DNA from: Candidatus Avoscillospira stercoripullorum
GTDB lineage: Bacteria > Bacillota > Clostridia > Oscillospirales > Oscillospiraceae
Direction: 5' to 3'
Length of the DNA: 19,214 bases
Assembly: GCA_018712905.1 (NCBI GenBank)
Contig: DVGD01000039.1
Location: 1 to 19,214, forward strand
A model generated the notes under the pieces. The model saw only the letters and a program-made list of their open reading frames with translations. It did no database searches and was not told the origin of the DNA. Shown one piece after another: positions 5,872 to 13,718 of the stretch (positions within the stretch are counted from its first letter, which is position 1; each line of letters starts with the position of its first letter). Made by a program: the position numbers and the translations under genes.

Positions 5872-6237
5872 TCATTCGGCGTCGTCGGCCTCGTCGGCCT
5901 CGCCTTCTTCCAATTCGGGCGCAGCCTCCGCCTGCTCTTCGGCCTCCAGCGCCCGGAGCTCGGCTCTGGCCTCGTCGGCGGCCTTCTTCTCCTTTAAATA
6001 GGTGCGGTAGGAGAAGAGCCCCACGGCAATGGAGCCGCCGCCCAGCACCACGATGCCCACCACGACCTCCACAATGGACGGCGCGTCAGCCCCGCCCTGG
6101 AAATAGGCCACAATGACATTGATGAGCATATACAAAACAAAGGCCAGCGCCACCACGCGAAGCATGAATACCCGGCTTCCGTTGTTGGCGCGGCGGATGA
6201 TTTCTTTCAATTCCTGTGGATCTCTTTTTTCCGACAC
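5872..6237 (-). CDS. Small two-TM membrane protein with acidic tail, unknown function
   Basis: I do not recognise a named family. About 121 residues starting from GTG at 6237 (MSEKRDPQELKEIIRRANNG), chosen because AAAGGGGGAAA lies about 8 bases before it. Codons further upstream (to 6312) would run through the promoter and are rejected. Visible parts are a charged N-terminal helix (1-22), a membrane segment about 24-46 (VFMLRVVALAFVLYMLINVIV), a second about 54-77 (glycine-rich, ending VGLFSY), an alanine/lysine/glutamate-rich likely coiled coil (80-104) and a very acidic tail (EEGEADEADDAE). Both ends would be on the same side, probably cytoplasmic. Monocistronic, with its own promoter, divergent from galK. 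No catalytic motif is visible. Confidence 0.7.
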   Translation of the reverse strand: MSEKRDPQELKEIIRRANNGSRVFMLRVVALAFVLYMLINVIVAYFQGGADAPSIVEVVVGIVVLGGGSIAVGLFSYRTYLKEKKAADEARAELRALEAEEQAEAAPELEEGEADEADDAE

Positions 6238-6277
6238 AATGATTTCCCCCTTTCCTCTTCTTGGGTTTCGTGGTATT

Positions 6278-6306
6278 ATTATAAATGAAAAATACCGGGC
6301 TGTCCA
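6278..6306 (-). promoter_or_regulatory. Sigma-A promoter of the two-TM protein gene
   Basis: On the minus strand, TGGACA (6306-6301) and a perfect TATAAT (6283-6278) are 17 bases apart. A TATAAA on the plus strand (6280-6285) overlaps the same -10 and could serve galK, but no convincing -35 was found for it. Confidence 0.7.
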
Positions 6307-6334
6307 CGACAACCTGAGATTGTGAGGAAGAAAT

Positions 6335-7468
6335 ATGGCGCAAGTTTATCATTTTTCTGCTCCCGGCCGCACCGAGATCAGCGGCAATCACACCGACCAC
6401 CAGCACGGCTGCGTGCTGGCTGCAGCCGTCAACCTGGAAACCGTGGCGGAAGTGACCCTCAATGACCGCGGCGTCATCGCCGTGGCCTCCGAAGGCTACG
6501 CCCCGGTGGAGATTGACCTGACCGACCTCACCATCCACCCCGAGGAGAAAAACACCACCGCCGCCCTCATCCGCGGCGTGGCCGCCGCCTTCGCCCAGCG
6601 CGGCGCCAAGCTCCAGGGCTTCGACGCCAAGGTGCGCTCCACCGTCCTCCCCGGCAGCGGCTTGAGCTCCTCCGCCGCCTTTGAGGTGCTCATCGGCACC
6701 ATCCTCAATGAGCTGTTCTTTGATAAGCAGCTCTCCGCCGTGGCCATCGCCCAGATTGGCCAGTACGCCGAAAACGTCTACTTCGGCAAGCCCTCCGGCC
6801 TCATGGATCAGACTGCCTCCTCCGTGGGCGGCATGGTGTTCATCGACTTTGAAGACCCGGCCAATCCCGTGGTGCACAACCTGACGCTGGATCTCAGCGC
6901 CCTGGGCTATGCGCTGTGCATCGTGGACTCCGGCGCCGACCATGCCGACCTCACCGACGAGTACGCCGCCATCCCCGTGGAGTGCCGCCAGGTGGCCGCC
7001 TTCTTCGGCAAGGAAGTGCTGCGGCAGGTGGATCCCCAGGAGTTTTACGCCCGGCTCAAGGACGTCCGCGCCGCCACCTCCGACCGCGCCGTCCTGCGCG
7101 CCATCCACTTCTTCGGCGAAAATGCCCGGGTGCAGAAGCAGTTTGCCGCCCTTCAGGCCGGGGATTTCGACAGCTTCCTTCGCATGGTGACCGAGTCCGG
7201 CCGCAGCTCCTGGATGTACCTCCAGGACATCACCCCCGCCGGCGCCATTCAGCACCAGGATATGGCCATCGCCCTGGCGCTGTGCGACCTGCTTCTCGAG
7301 GGCGAGGGCGCCTTCCGCGTCCACGGCGGCGGCTTCGCCGGCACCGTCCAGGCCTTTGTCCCCGTGGCCAGGCTGGAGAAGTTCCGCAGCGGCATCGAGG
7401 CCGTGCTGGGCGAAGGCTCCTGCCACGTGCTGTCCATCCGCGCCGAAGGCGGCATCCGCCTGGACTGA
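6335..7468 (+). CDS. galK: Galactokinase
   Basis: 377 residues, GHMP kinase fold. It phosphorylates alpha-D-galactose with ATP to galactose-1-phosphate. GRTEISGNHTDHQHG (11-25) is the galactokinase signature in a form deviating from the common GRVNLIGEHTDY. VLPGSGLSSSAAFEV (104-118) is the nucleotide-binding loop, PSGLMDQTASS (153-163) contains the catalytic Asp158, and HGGGFAGTVQAF (330-341) is the third GHMP motif. The ATG follows GAGGAAG. First gene of galK-galT-galE, with 13 bases to galT. No leader structure or obvious catabolite operator was seen in the short divergent region upstream. Confidence 0.95.
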   Translation: MAQVYHFSAPGRTEISGNHTDHQHGCVLAAAVNLETVAEVTLNDRGVIAVASEGYAPVEIDLTDLTIHPEEKNTTAALIRGVAAAFAQRGAKLQGFDAKVRSTVLPGSGLSSSAAFEVLIGTILNELFFDKQLSAVAIAQIGQYAENVYFGKPSGLMDQTASSVGGMVFIDFEDPANPVVHNLTLDLSALGYALCIVDSGADHADLTDEYAAIPVECRQVAAFFGKEVLRQVDPQEFYARLKDVRAATSDRAVLRAIHFFGENARVQKQFAALQAGDFDSFLRMVTESGRSSWMYLQDITPAGAIQHQDMAIALALCDLLLEGEGAFRVHGGGFAGTVQAFVPVARLEKFRSGIEAVLGEGSCHVLSIRAEGGIRLD

Positions 7469-7481
7469 AAGGAGAATTGTC

Positions 7482-8975
7482 ATGACTGTCAACGGCTATC
7501 TCACCGCCCTGGTGGAATACGGCCTCAAGACCGGCCTGATCCAGGACTGCGACCGCACCTACATCGTCAATCAGCTTCTCATGACCATGGAGCTCGACAG
7601 CTTTGAGGAAGAAGCTGCCCCCCCAATGGAGCTGGAGGACATCCTGGCCGGCCTCCTCTCCGACGCCGTCTCCCGGGGCGTCATCGAGGACAACATCACC
7701 GCCAAGGATCTCTTCGACACCAAGCTTATGGGCGTCCTCACCCCCCTGCCCCGGGAGGTGCGCGCCAAGTTTGCCGCCCTCTACGCCGAGGATCCCCAGA
7801 AGGCCACCGATTGGTATTATACCCTTTCTCAGGACACCGATTACATCCGCCGCTACCGCATCAAGAAGGATCTCCGGTGGAAGACAGCCACCGAGTACGG
7901 CGACCTGGACATCACCATCAACCTCTCCAAGCCTGAGAAGGATCCCAAGGCCATCGCCGCGGCCAAGGCCGCGCCCCAGTCGGGCTATCCCAAGTGCCAG
8001 CTCTGCCCGGAAAACGAGGGCTACGCCGGCCGGATGAACCACCCCGCCCGGGAGAACCACCGCATCGTGCCCATCACCGTGGCCGGCGCCAACTGGTACC
8101 TCCAGTATAGCCCCTACGTCTACTACAACGAGCACTGCATCGTCTTCAACGCCAAGCACACCCCCATGGTCATCGACAAGTCCGCCTTCTCCAAGCTTCT
8201 GGACTTCGTGACCCTCTTCCCCCACTACTTTGTGGGCTCCAACGCAGACCTCCCCATTGTGGGCGGCTCCATCTTGAGCCACGAGCACTTCCAGGGCGGC
8301 CACTACTCCTTCCCCATGGAGCTCTCGCCGGTGGAGCGGGAAATCCACTTTGCAGGCTACGAGGACATCAAGGCCGGCATCGTCAAGTGGCCCATGAGCG
8401 TCATCCGTCTCGACGGCGCTGACAAGGCGCGCCTTGCCGACCTGGCCGACAAGATCCTCCGCGCCTGGCGGGGCTACACCGACGCGGACGCCTTCATCTT
8501 CGCCGAGACCGACGGCGTACCCCACAGCACCATCACCCCCATCGCCCGCCGCCGCGGCAGCGACTATGAGCTCGACCTGGTGCTCCGCAACAACATCACC
8601 ACCAAGGAGCATCCCCTGGGCGTGTACCATCCCCACGCGGAGCTCCACCACATCAAGAAGGAAAACATCGGCCTCATCGAAGTCATGGGTCTGGCCGTAC
8701 TGCCCGCCCGCCTCAAGGGCGAGCTCCAGGGGCTGGAAGAGGCCATTCTGGCCGGGAAGCCCCTCACGGGTGATCTCGAAAAGCACGCCGCCTGGGTGGA
8801 GGAGCTCAAGACCCGCCACACCTTCACGCCGGAAAACACCACCGCCATCCTCCGGGAAGAGGTGGGCAAGGTCTTTGCCAAGGTCTTGGAGCACGCCGGC
8901 GTCTACGGCCGCAATGAGGCCGGACAGGCCGCGTTCTTAAAGTTTATTGACTATGTCAACAGCAAGGAGGACTAA
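7482..8975 (+). CDS. galT: UDP-glucose--hexose-1-phosphate uridylyltransferase, class II (Firmicutes type)
   Basis: 497 residues, the length of the large Firmicutes GalT class rather than the roughly 350-residue E. coli type. It swaps UMP between UDP-glucose and galactose-1-phosphate, giving UDP-galactose and glucose-1-phosphate. KCQLCPENEGY (171-181), NHPARENHRIVPI (186-198), NEHCIVFNAKHTPM (216-229) and GGSILSHEHFQGGHYSFPM (261-279) are the class II landmarks. The frame is open to 7356 upstream, inside galK; the ATG at 7482 is chosen because it follows AAAGGAGA directly after the galK stop. It ends three bases before the galE start, with the galE AAGGAGG inside its last codons, so the two are probably translationally coupled. 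Confidence 0.95.
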   Translation: MTVNGYLTALVEYGLKTGLIQDCDRTYIVNQLLMTMELDSFEEEAAPPMELEDILAGLLSDAVSRGVIEDNITAKDLFDTKLMGVLTPLPREVRAKFAALYAEDPQKATDWYYTLSQDTDYIRRYRIKKDLRWKTATEYGDLDITINLSKPEKDPKAIAAAKAAPQSGYPKCQLCPENEGYAGRMNHPARENHRIVPITVAGANWYLQYSPYVYYNEHCIVFNAKHTPMVIDKSAFSKLLDFVTLFPHYFVGSNADLPIVGGSILSHEHFQGGHYSFPMELSPVEREIHFAGYEDIKAGIVKWPMSVIRLDGADKARLADLADKILRAWRGYTDADAFIFAETDGVPHSTITPIARRRGSDYELDLVLRNNITTKEHPLGVYHPHAELHHIKKENIGLIEVMGLAVLPARLKGELQGLEEAILAGKPLTGDLEKHAAWVEELKTRHTFTPENTTAILREEVGKVFAKVLEHAGVYGRNEAGQAAFLKFIDYVNSKED

Positions 8976-8978
8976 TTC

Positions 8979-9986
8979 ATGAATGTTCTGGTCACCGGTG
9001 GCGCCGGATATATCGGCAGCCACACCGTCGTGGAGCTTCTCAATGCCGGGTACGGCGTGGTGGTGGTGGACGACCTGTCCAACGCCAAGGCCGACGTCAT
9101 CGACCGCATCGAGACCATCACCGGCAAGCGCCCCGCCTTCTATGAGATGGACTGCAAGGACAAGGACGGCCTCCGCAAGGTCTTCTCCGAACACAAGATC
9201 GATGCCATCATCCACTTCGCCGCCTTCAAGGCCGTGGGTGAGAGCGTGAGAAAGCCCCTAGAGTACTACCGCAACAACCTCGACAGCGCCATGACCATGC
9301 TGGAGGTCATGGAGGAATTCGGCTGCAAGAAGTTCGTCTTCTCCTCCTCGGCCACGGTCTACGGCCCCAACAACCCCCATCCCTACAAGGAGGACATGAA
9401 GGCCATCGAGTCCTCCAGCCCCTACGGCTGGACCAAGGTGATGATCGAGCGGATCCTCACGGACTATGTGACCGCCCATCCCGACTTCTGCGCCGTGCTC
9501 CTTCGCTACTTCAACCCCATCGGCTCCCACGATTCCGGCCTGCTGGGCGACGATCCCAACGGCATCCCCAACAACCTCATGCCCTACATCGCCCGGGTGG
9601 CAGCCGGTCAGCTGGAGAAGCTCACCATCTTCGGCGGCGACTACCCCACCCCCGACGGCACCTGCCAGCGGGACTACCTCCATGTGGTGGATCTGGCCGT
9701 GGGTCACCTGCGTGCGCTGGAGTACGCCAAGGATCACGAGGGCGTGGAGGCTGTGAACCTGGGCACCGGCAACGGCGTGTCCGTGCTGGAACTGGTGCAC
9801 GCCTTTGAGAAGGCCAACAACATGAAGCTCCCCTACGTCATCGGCCCCCGCCGGGACGGCGACCTGCCCGCCTTCTGGGCAGACGCGGAAAAGGCCAAAA
9901 AGCTCTTCGGCTGGGAAGCCACCCACACCGTGGAGGATATGTGCCGCTCCGCCTGGGAGTTTGCCAAGAAGAGTGCCGGAAAGTAA
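8979..9986 (+). CDS. galE: UDP-glucose 4-epimerase
   Basis: 335 residues, extended short-chain dehydrogenase family. It interconverts UDP-galactose and UDP-glucose using bound NAD. The dinucleotide-binding GGAGYIGSH lies at residues 7-15; Ser124 (SSSATVYG) and Tyr149-x3-Lys153 (PYGWTK) form the catalytic set; RYFNPIGSH and QRDYLHVVDLA are typical of GalE. The ATG start follows the AAGGAGG at the end of galT. Last gene of the operon. It closes the Leloir cycle, regenerating UDP-glucose for GalT, and can also supply UDP-galactose for surface glycans. Followed by a bidirectional terminator shared with convergent livF. Confidence 0.96.
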   Translation: MNVLVTGGAGYIGSHTVVELLNAGYGVVVVDDLSNAKADVIDRIETITGKRPAFYEMDCKDKDGLRKVFSEHKIDAIIHFAAFKAVGESVRKPLEYYRNNLDSAMTMLEVMEEFGCKKFVFSSSATVYGPNNPHPYKEDMKAIESSSPYGWTKVMIERILTDYVTAHPDFCAVLLRYFNPIGSHDSGLLGDDPNGIPNNLMPYIARVAAGQLEKLTIFGGDYPTPDGTCQRDYLHVVDLAVGHLRALEYAKDHEGVEAVNLGTGNGVSVLELVHAFEKANNMKLPYVIGPRRDGDLPAFWADAEKAKKLFGWEATHTVEDMCRSAWEFAKKSAGK

Positions 9987-9997
9987 AAACGCGCGCC

Positions 9998-10023
9998 GTA
10001 GGGGCGGCGATCAGCTGCCCTCG
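9998..10023 (+). repeat. GTAG-headed palindrome, REP-like copy C (degenerate)
   Basis: GTAGGGGCGGC, a GATCA loop, then GCTGCCCTCG. The arms GGGCGGC and GCTGCCC pair with one G-U. It lies between galE and its terminator, a single copy without an inverted partner. Confidence 0.55.
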
Positions 10024-10056
10024 GGTCGATCAGAGCTCGAACCCCACAAATACAGG

Positions 10057-10084
10057 AAAAAGCACCCCATCCGGGGTGCTTTTT
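10057..10084. terminator. Bidirectional terminator between galE and livF
   Basis: AAAAAGCACCCC (10057-10068) and GGGGTGCTTTTT (10073-10084) form a perfect 12-bp stem with an ATCC loop. Either strand gives a T-tract, which suits the convergent ends of the gal and liv operons. Confidence 0.92.
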
Positions 10085-10089
10085 CGTAT

Positions 10090-10788
10090 TTATCCGCCCA
10101 AATAGGCCTTTTTGATGGAATCGGAAGCCGCCAGCTCCTGGCCGGTGCCGGAGACCTTGATGGCGCCGGATTCGAGAACGTAGGCGCGGTCAGCAATGGC
10201 CAAGGCCATCTCTGCGTTCTGCTCCACCAGGAGGATGGTGGTGCCCGCCTTGTGGAGCTCGGCGATGATGTCGAAGATCTGCTCCACCAGAATGGGCGCA
10301 AGACCCATGGAGGGCTCGTCGAGCATCAGCAGCTTGGGATGGCTGATGAGGGCTCTGCCCATGGCCAGCATCTGCTGCTCGCCGCCGGAGAGGGTTCCGG
10401 CGATCTGGCTCTTGCGCTCCAAAAGCCGGGGGAAGCGGGCGAAGATGTCGTCCAGCTCGGCCTTGGTGGGGCTTTTGTGGATATAGGCGCCCATCTCCAG
10501 GTTTTCAAGAACCGTCATCTGGAGGAAAATCCGCCGTCCCTCGGGGACGTGGGCAAGCCCCTTGTAGACCAGTTTGTGGCTCTCGGTGTGGGTGATGTTC
10601 TCGCCCAAAAACTCAATGGAGCCGGTGCGGGAGCGGAGCATGCCGGAAATGGTTTTGAGGGTGGTGGACTTGCCAGCGCCGTTGGCGCCGATGAGCGCCA
10701 CCACCTCGCCGGCCTTGACCTCAAAGGAGACGTCCTTGAGGGCATGGATCTTGCCGTAGTAGACGTTGATATTATTAACCTTGAGCAT
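10090..10788 (-). CDS. livF: Branched-chain amino acid ABC transporter, ATP-binding protein LivF
   Basis: 232 residues. One of the two ATPases of the LIV high-affinity leucine/isoleucine/valine importer, at the cytoplasmic face of the LivHM pore. Walker A GANGAGKST (34-42), HVPEGRRIF (80-88, typical of LivF), signature LSGGEQQ (133-139), Walker B LLMLDEP (153-159), then SMGLAP and the H-loop region LLVEQN. ATG start with GGGAGG eight bases upstream; it overlaps the end of livG by 14 bases. Last gene of the liv operon. Confidence 0.94.
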   Translation of the reverse strand: MLKVNNINVYYGKIHALKDVSFEVKAGEVVALIGANGAGKSTTLKTISGMLRSRTGSIEFLGENITHTESHKLVYKGLAHVPEGRRIFLQMTVLENLEMGAYIHKSPTKAELDDIFARFPRLLERKSQIAGTLSGGEQQMLAMGRALISHPKLLMLDEPSMGLAPILVEQIFDIIAELHKAGTTILLVEQNAEMALAIADRAYVLESGAIKVSGTGQELAASDSIKKAYLGG

Positions 10789-11656
10789 TGCCCTTGCCTC
10801 CCTTCTTGCCGAGGTATGCCTCGATGACCACGGCGTTGGACTTGATGTCGTCCGGCGTGCCCTTGGCGATGACCTTGCCGTAGTTGAGCACGCAGATGGC
10901 CTCGCAGATGCCCATGACCAGGCTCATGTCGTGCTCGATGAGCATGATGGCGATGTGGAAGGTGTCGCGGATGCGGCGGATGTTCTCCATGAGCTCCTGG
11001 GTCTCCGAGGGGTTCATGCCGGCGGCCGGCTCGTCCAGGAGCAGGATCCGGGGATTGGAGGCCAGGGCGCGGACGATCTCCAGCCGGCGCTGGGCGCCGT
11101 AGGGCAGGCTTCCGGCGGGCGCCTGGGCGAGATCCGCCAGGCCGAAGAAGTCGAGAAGCTCCAGGGAGGTCTCCGTGGCCTGGCGCTCTGCCTTGCCGTA
11201 GCCGAAGCCGTGGGTGATGGCGGCCAGGAGATTCTCCTTCATCATATTGTGCATGCCCACCTTGACGTTGTCGATGACGGTGAGGTTATTATAAAGGCGG
11301 ATGTTCTGGAACGTCCGGGCAATGCCCATGCGGCTGACCTGGTGGGTGGACTTTCCGGCGGTGGAGAAGCCGTTGACCATGATATTGCCGCGGGTGGGCT
11401 GGTAGACGTTGGTGAGCAGGTTGAAGACTGTGGTCTTTCCCGCGCCGTTGGGGCCGATGAGGCCGCAGATCTCCGTGGCGCCCACGGTGATGGTGAAGTC
11501 GTCCACGGCGGTGAGGCCGCCGAAGTCGATGCCCAGGTGCTGGGTCTCCAGCACGGGCATACGCCCCACGTCCCGCTCCGGCACCAGCGACCGGCTGGGA
11601 TAGGGCACCAGGGGAGAATCGGGTATGCGCTTGGCAGGCTGCTTGAGATCAATCAC
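10775..11656 (-). CDS. livG: Branched-chain amino acid ABC transporter, ATP-binding protein LivG
   Basis: 293 residues, somewhat longer than the usual 255-260 because of about 32 N-terminal residues before the conserved MPVLETQHLGIDFGGL. Walker A GPNGAGKTT (68-76), FQNIRLYNNLTV, the LivG-type signature LPYGAQRR (184-191) replacing LSGGQ, Walker B ILLLDEP (204-210), and H-loop region LIEHDMSLV. I keep the GTG start at 11656, which overlaps the livM stop by eight bases and follows GGAGG at suitable spacing. An internal ATG at residue 33 (MPVLE) is an alternative giving a family-length protein. Fourth gene of the operon; pairs with LivF. Confidence 0.92.
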   Translation of the reverse strand: MIDLKQPAKRIPDSPLVPYPSRSLVPERDVGRMPVLETQHLGIDFGGLTAVDDFTITVGATEICGLIGPNGAGKTTVFNLLTNVYQPTRGNIMVNGFSTAGKSTHQVSRMGIARTFQNIRLYNNLTVIDNVKVGMHNMMKENLLAAITHGFGYGKAERQATETSLELLDFFGLADLAQAPAGSLPYGAQRRLEIVRALASNPRILLLDEPAAGMNPSETQELMENIRRIRDTFHIAIMLIEHDMSLVMGICEAICVLNYGKVIAKGTPDDIKSNAVVIEAYLGKKGGKGNAQG

Positions 11657-12704
11657 GGTGCGCCGCCTCCTTCTGCTTTTTCTGATTTGCCACGAAATAG
11701 ATCACGTTGCCGATGGACCAGCGTCCCTTGAGGTCGGCAAACTTGGGCGAGGCGTTGAGGAGCATAATCACAATCAACAGCACCGAGTAGGCCAGCATCC
11801 GGTAGTCGCTGACCCAGTCCACGCGCAGCGCCTCGGGCAGGGCGCGGAGGATAATGGTGGCGATGATGGAGCCGCGGATGGAGCCCATGCCGCCCAGCAC
11901 CACCAGCACCAGAATTTCGATGGACATGTTGTAGTCGAAGCTGGCGGCCTTGTTGTTGGAGAGGCTGTGGCCGTAGATGGTACCGGCCATGCCGGCGAAG
12001 AAGGCGGCCAGGATGAACACCATGAGCTTATAATAGGTGATGTCCACGCCGTTGGATTCGGCGGCGATGCGGTTATCCCGGATGGCCATGATGGCGCGGC
12101 CGTGGCGGGAGCTCTTGAGGTTCATCATCACGATGATGACCAGGAACACCAGCACGATGCTGTAGGGCAGGAGGGTCTTGGCGTTGCCGTAGATGGGGGT
12201 GGTGTTGAGACCCTTGGCGCCGCCGGTGACATCCAGGTTGGTGATGACGGTCTTGATGATCTCGCCGCAGCCCAGCGTGACGATGGCCAGGTAGTCGCCC
12301 TTGAGCCGGAGTGCCGGCAGGCCGACCACCAGACCCACCACGGCGGCGGCCAGACCGCCCACGATCATGGACACCGGCAGCCGCACCGGCAGGGGCAGCA
12401 CATCCACCGTGGCCAGGGACACCAGGCAGCCGGTGAAGAGACCCACGGACATGAAGCCCGCATGTCCCAGGGACAACTCGCCCAGGAGGCCGACCACCAG
12501 GTTGAGGGACACGGCCAGGACGATATAGCAGGAGATGGACACGAGCATGTTGGTCACCTGGCGGCTCATGTTGCCCGAGTAGAGCAGGTAGCACACCACG
12601 GCGTAAATGACGACCACCATCAAAAGGGTGACGGCGTTGCTGGAGATGCCCCGCCGCTTCCCCTCCATCAGGGGCGAAGCAGGATTCTTCTTCTTCATCT
12701 TCAT
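11649..12704 (-). CDS. livM: Branched-chain amino acid ABC transporter permease LivM
   Basis: About 351 residues with many membrane segments. The LivM landmarks LNLVVGLLGELSLGHAGFMSVGLF, LRLKGDYLAIVTLGCGEI and the late GGMGSIRGSIIATIILRALPE are all present, as is the ATPase-coupling region SRHGRAIMAIRDNRIAAESNGVD. It forms the membrane channel with LivH. The start is ATG at 12704, sharing one base with the livH stop (TGATG); an immediately preceding GTG at 12707 is a possible alternative. The basic N-terminus (MKMKKKN) would be cytoplasmic. Its C-terminus overlaps livG. Confidence 0.93.
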   Translation of the reverse strand: MKMKKKNPASPLMEGKRRGISSNAVTLLMVVVIYAVVCYLLYSGNMSRQVTNMLVSISCYIVLAVSLNLVVGLLGELSLGHAGFMSVGLFTGCLVSLATVDVLPLPVRLPVSMIVGGLAAAVVGLVVGLPALRLKGDYLAIVTLGCGEIIKTVITNLDVTGGAKGLNTTPIYGNAKTLLPYSIVLVFLVIIVMMNLKSSRHGRAIMAIRDNRIAAESNGVDITYYKLMVFILAAFFAGMAGTIYGHSLSNNKAASFDYNMSIEILVLVVLGGMGSIRGSIIATIILRALPEALRVDWVSDYRMLAYSVLLIVIMLLNASPKFADLKGRWSIGNVIYFVANQKKQKEAAHRD

Positions 12705-13582
12705 CACACCTTCTCACTGATCTTTTTGCCCAGCAGACCCGTGGGCTTCACCACCAGCACCAGCACCAGCACGCCGAAGACGATGGCGTCGGACCAGAGG
12801 GTGGAGATGTAGGTTTTGGACAGCTGCTCGATGACGCCCATGAGGATGCCGCCCAGCATGGCGCCGGGGATGGAGCCGATGCCGCCGAAGACGGCAGCGG
12901 TGAAGGCCTTGATGCCGGGCATGGAGCCGGTGGTGGGGCGGATATAGATGTAGGACATGCCGTAGAACAGCGCCGCCACGGCGGCCAGCGCCGAGCCGAT
13001 GGCGAAGGTGATGGTGATGGTGTGGTTGACGCTGATGCCCATGAGCTCTGCGGCGCCCTTGTCCTCAGATACGGCGCGCATGGCCTTGCCCATGCGGGTC
13101 TTGTTGATGAAGAGCGTAAGCCCCACCATGATGGCTGCCGTCACCACCAGGGTGATGAGGGTGATGCCATCGATATACACGCCGGCAGCCTCGATGGTGG
13201 GCAGCTTGATGATGGTGGGGAACGCCTTTTGCTCCGAACCGAAGATCAAAAGCGCCAGATTTTGCAGGAAATAGCTCACGCCGATGGCGGTGATGAGCAC
13301 CGACAGGGGCGGCGCCTGCCGCAGGGGGCGGTAGGCCAGGAATTCAATGGTGACGCCCAGCACCACGCACACGAGGATGCTCACGAGGATGCCGACCAGA
13401 GGCGGGAAGTTTGCCGTGAGCACGGTGGTGATGACGGCGTAGGCGCCCACCATGATGATATCGCCGTGGGCGAAGTTGAGCATCTTGGCGATGCCGTAGA
13501 CCATGGTATAGCCCAGGGCGATGAGGGCGTAGATGCTGCCCAGGCTCAAACCGCTGATGAGCGTTTGGATCAGTTTAACCAT
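12704..13582 (-). CDS. livH: Branched-chain amino acid ABC transporter permease LivH
   Basis: 292 residues from the ATG at 13582 (MVKLIQTLISGLSLGSIYALIALGY). That start has AAGGAG upstream and is at the normal LivH N-terminus; the frame is open 56 codons further, but those lie in a hairpin-rich intergenic stretch. NFAHGDIIMVGAY, the AYRPLRQAPPLSVLITAIGVS loop, MGKAMRAVSEDKGAAELMGI (ATPase coupling) and the C-terminal GIGSIPGAMLGGILMGVIEQL identify the family. About eight membrane segments. Integral membrane partner of LivM. Separated from livK by two hairpins that may set the expression ratio between binding protein and permease. Confidence 0.94.
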   Translation of the reverse strand: MVKLIQTLISGLSLGSIYALIALGYTMVYGIAKMLNFAHGDIIMVGAYAVITTVLTANFPPLVGILVSILVCVVLGVTIEFLAYRPLRQAPPLSVLITAIGVSYFLQNLALLIFGSEQKAFPTIIKLPTIEAAGVYIDGITLITLVVTAAIMVGLTLFINKTRMGKAMRAVSEDKGAAELMGISVNHTITITFAIGSALAAVAALFYGMSYIYIRPTTGSMPGIKAFTAAVFGGIGSIPGAMLGGILMGVIEQLSKTYISTLWSDAIVFGVLVLVLVVKPTGLLGKKISEKV

Positions 13583-13609
13583 AGGGCTTCTCCTTCTTTC
13601 TCCTTTGAT

Positions 13610-13663
13610 AAGACGGCACAAGAGCGCCGCTAGGACGCCCTGGCGGCACTGTTCTGCCGTCTT
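13610..13663. repeat. Two-tier inverted repeat between livK and livH
   Basis: The outer arms AAGACGGCA (13610-13618) and TGCCGTCTT (13655-13663) are perfectly complementary; inside them GCCGC and GCGGC form a second short stem. The RNA of the minus-strand transcript would carry this hairpin directly before the livH ribosome binding site. Confidence 0.6.
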
Positions 13664-13666
13664 GCG

Positions 13667-13703
13667 GCATCTGCCAGGCGGCTTTGCGCCGCCTGGCAGA
13701 TGC
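13667..13703. repeat. Perfect 16-bp hairpin after livK
   Basis: GCATCTGCCAGGCGGC (13667-13682) and GCCGCCTGGCAGATGC (13688-13703) with a 5-base loop, 15 bases after the livK stop. There is no T-tract on the minus strand, so it should not terminate efficiently. It more likely protects the livK mRNA 3' end or reduces expression of the permease genes relative to the binding protein. Confidence 0.8.
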
Positions 13704-13718
13704 AATATGACAATTGGA

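Noticed and set aside
4182..6116. Long plus-strand open frame of 644 codons opposite metY and metA
   Set aside because: Antisense to two clear enzymes with conserved motifs. The peptide is rich in Gly, His, Val and Arg as expected for the complement of high-G+C codons, and no domain is recognisable.
6258..6285. galK promoter TTCTTG-N16-TATAAA
   Set aside because: The -35 match is poor and the -10 coincides with the better promoter on the opposite strand; not strong enough to annotate as a feature.
7230..8894. Long minus-strand open frame opposite galT, and similar frames opposite infC, galK and the liv genes
   Set aside because: Shadows caused by high G+C; the sense frames carry full family motifs and ribosome binding sites.
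10014..10056. tRNA-like fragment (GAGCTCGAACCCC) after galE
   Set aside because: On neither strand can a T-arm, acceptor stem and anticodon arm be assembled; the rest is a degenerate repeat and a terminator.
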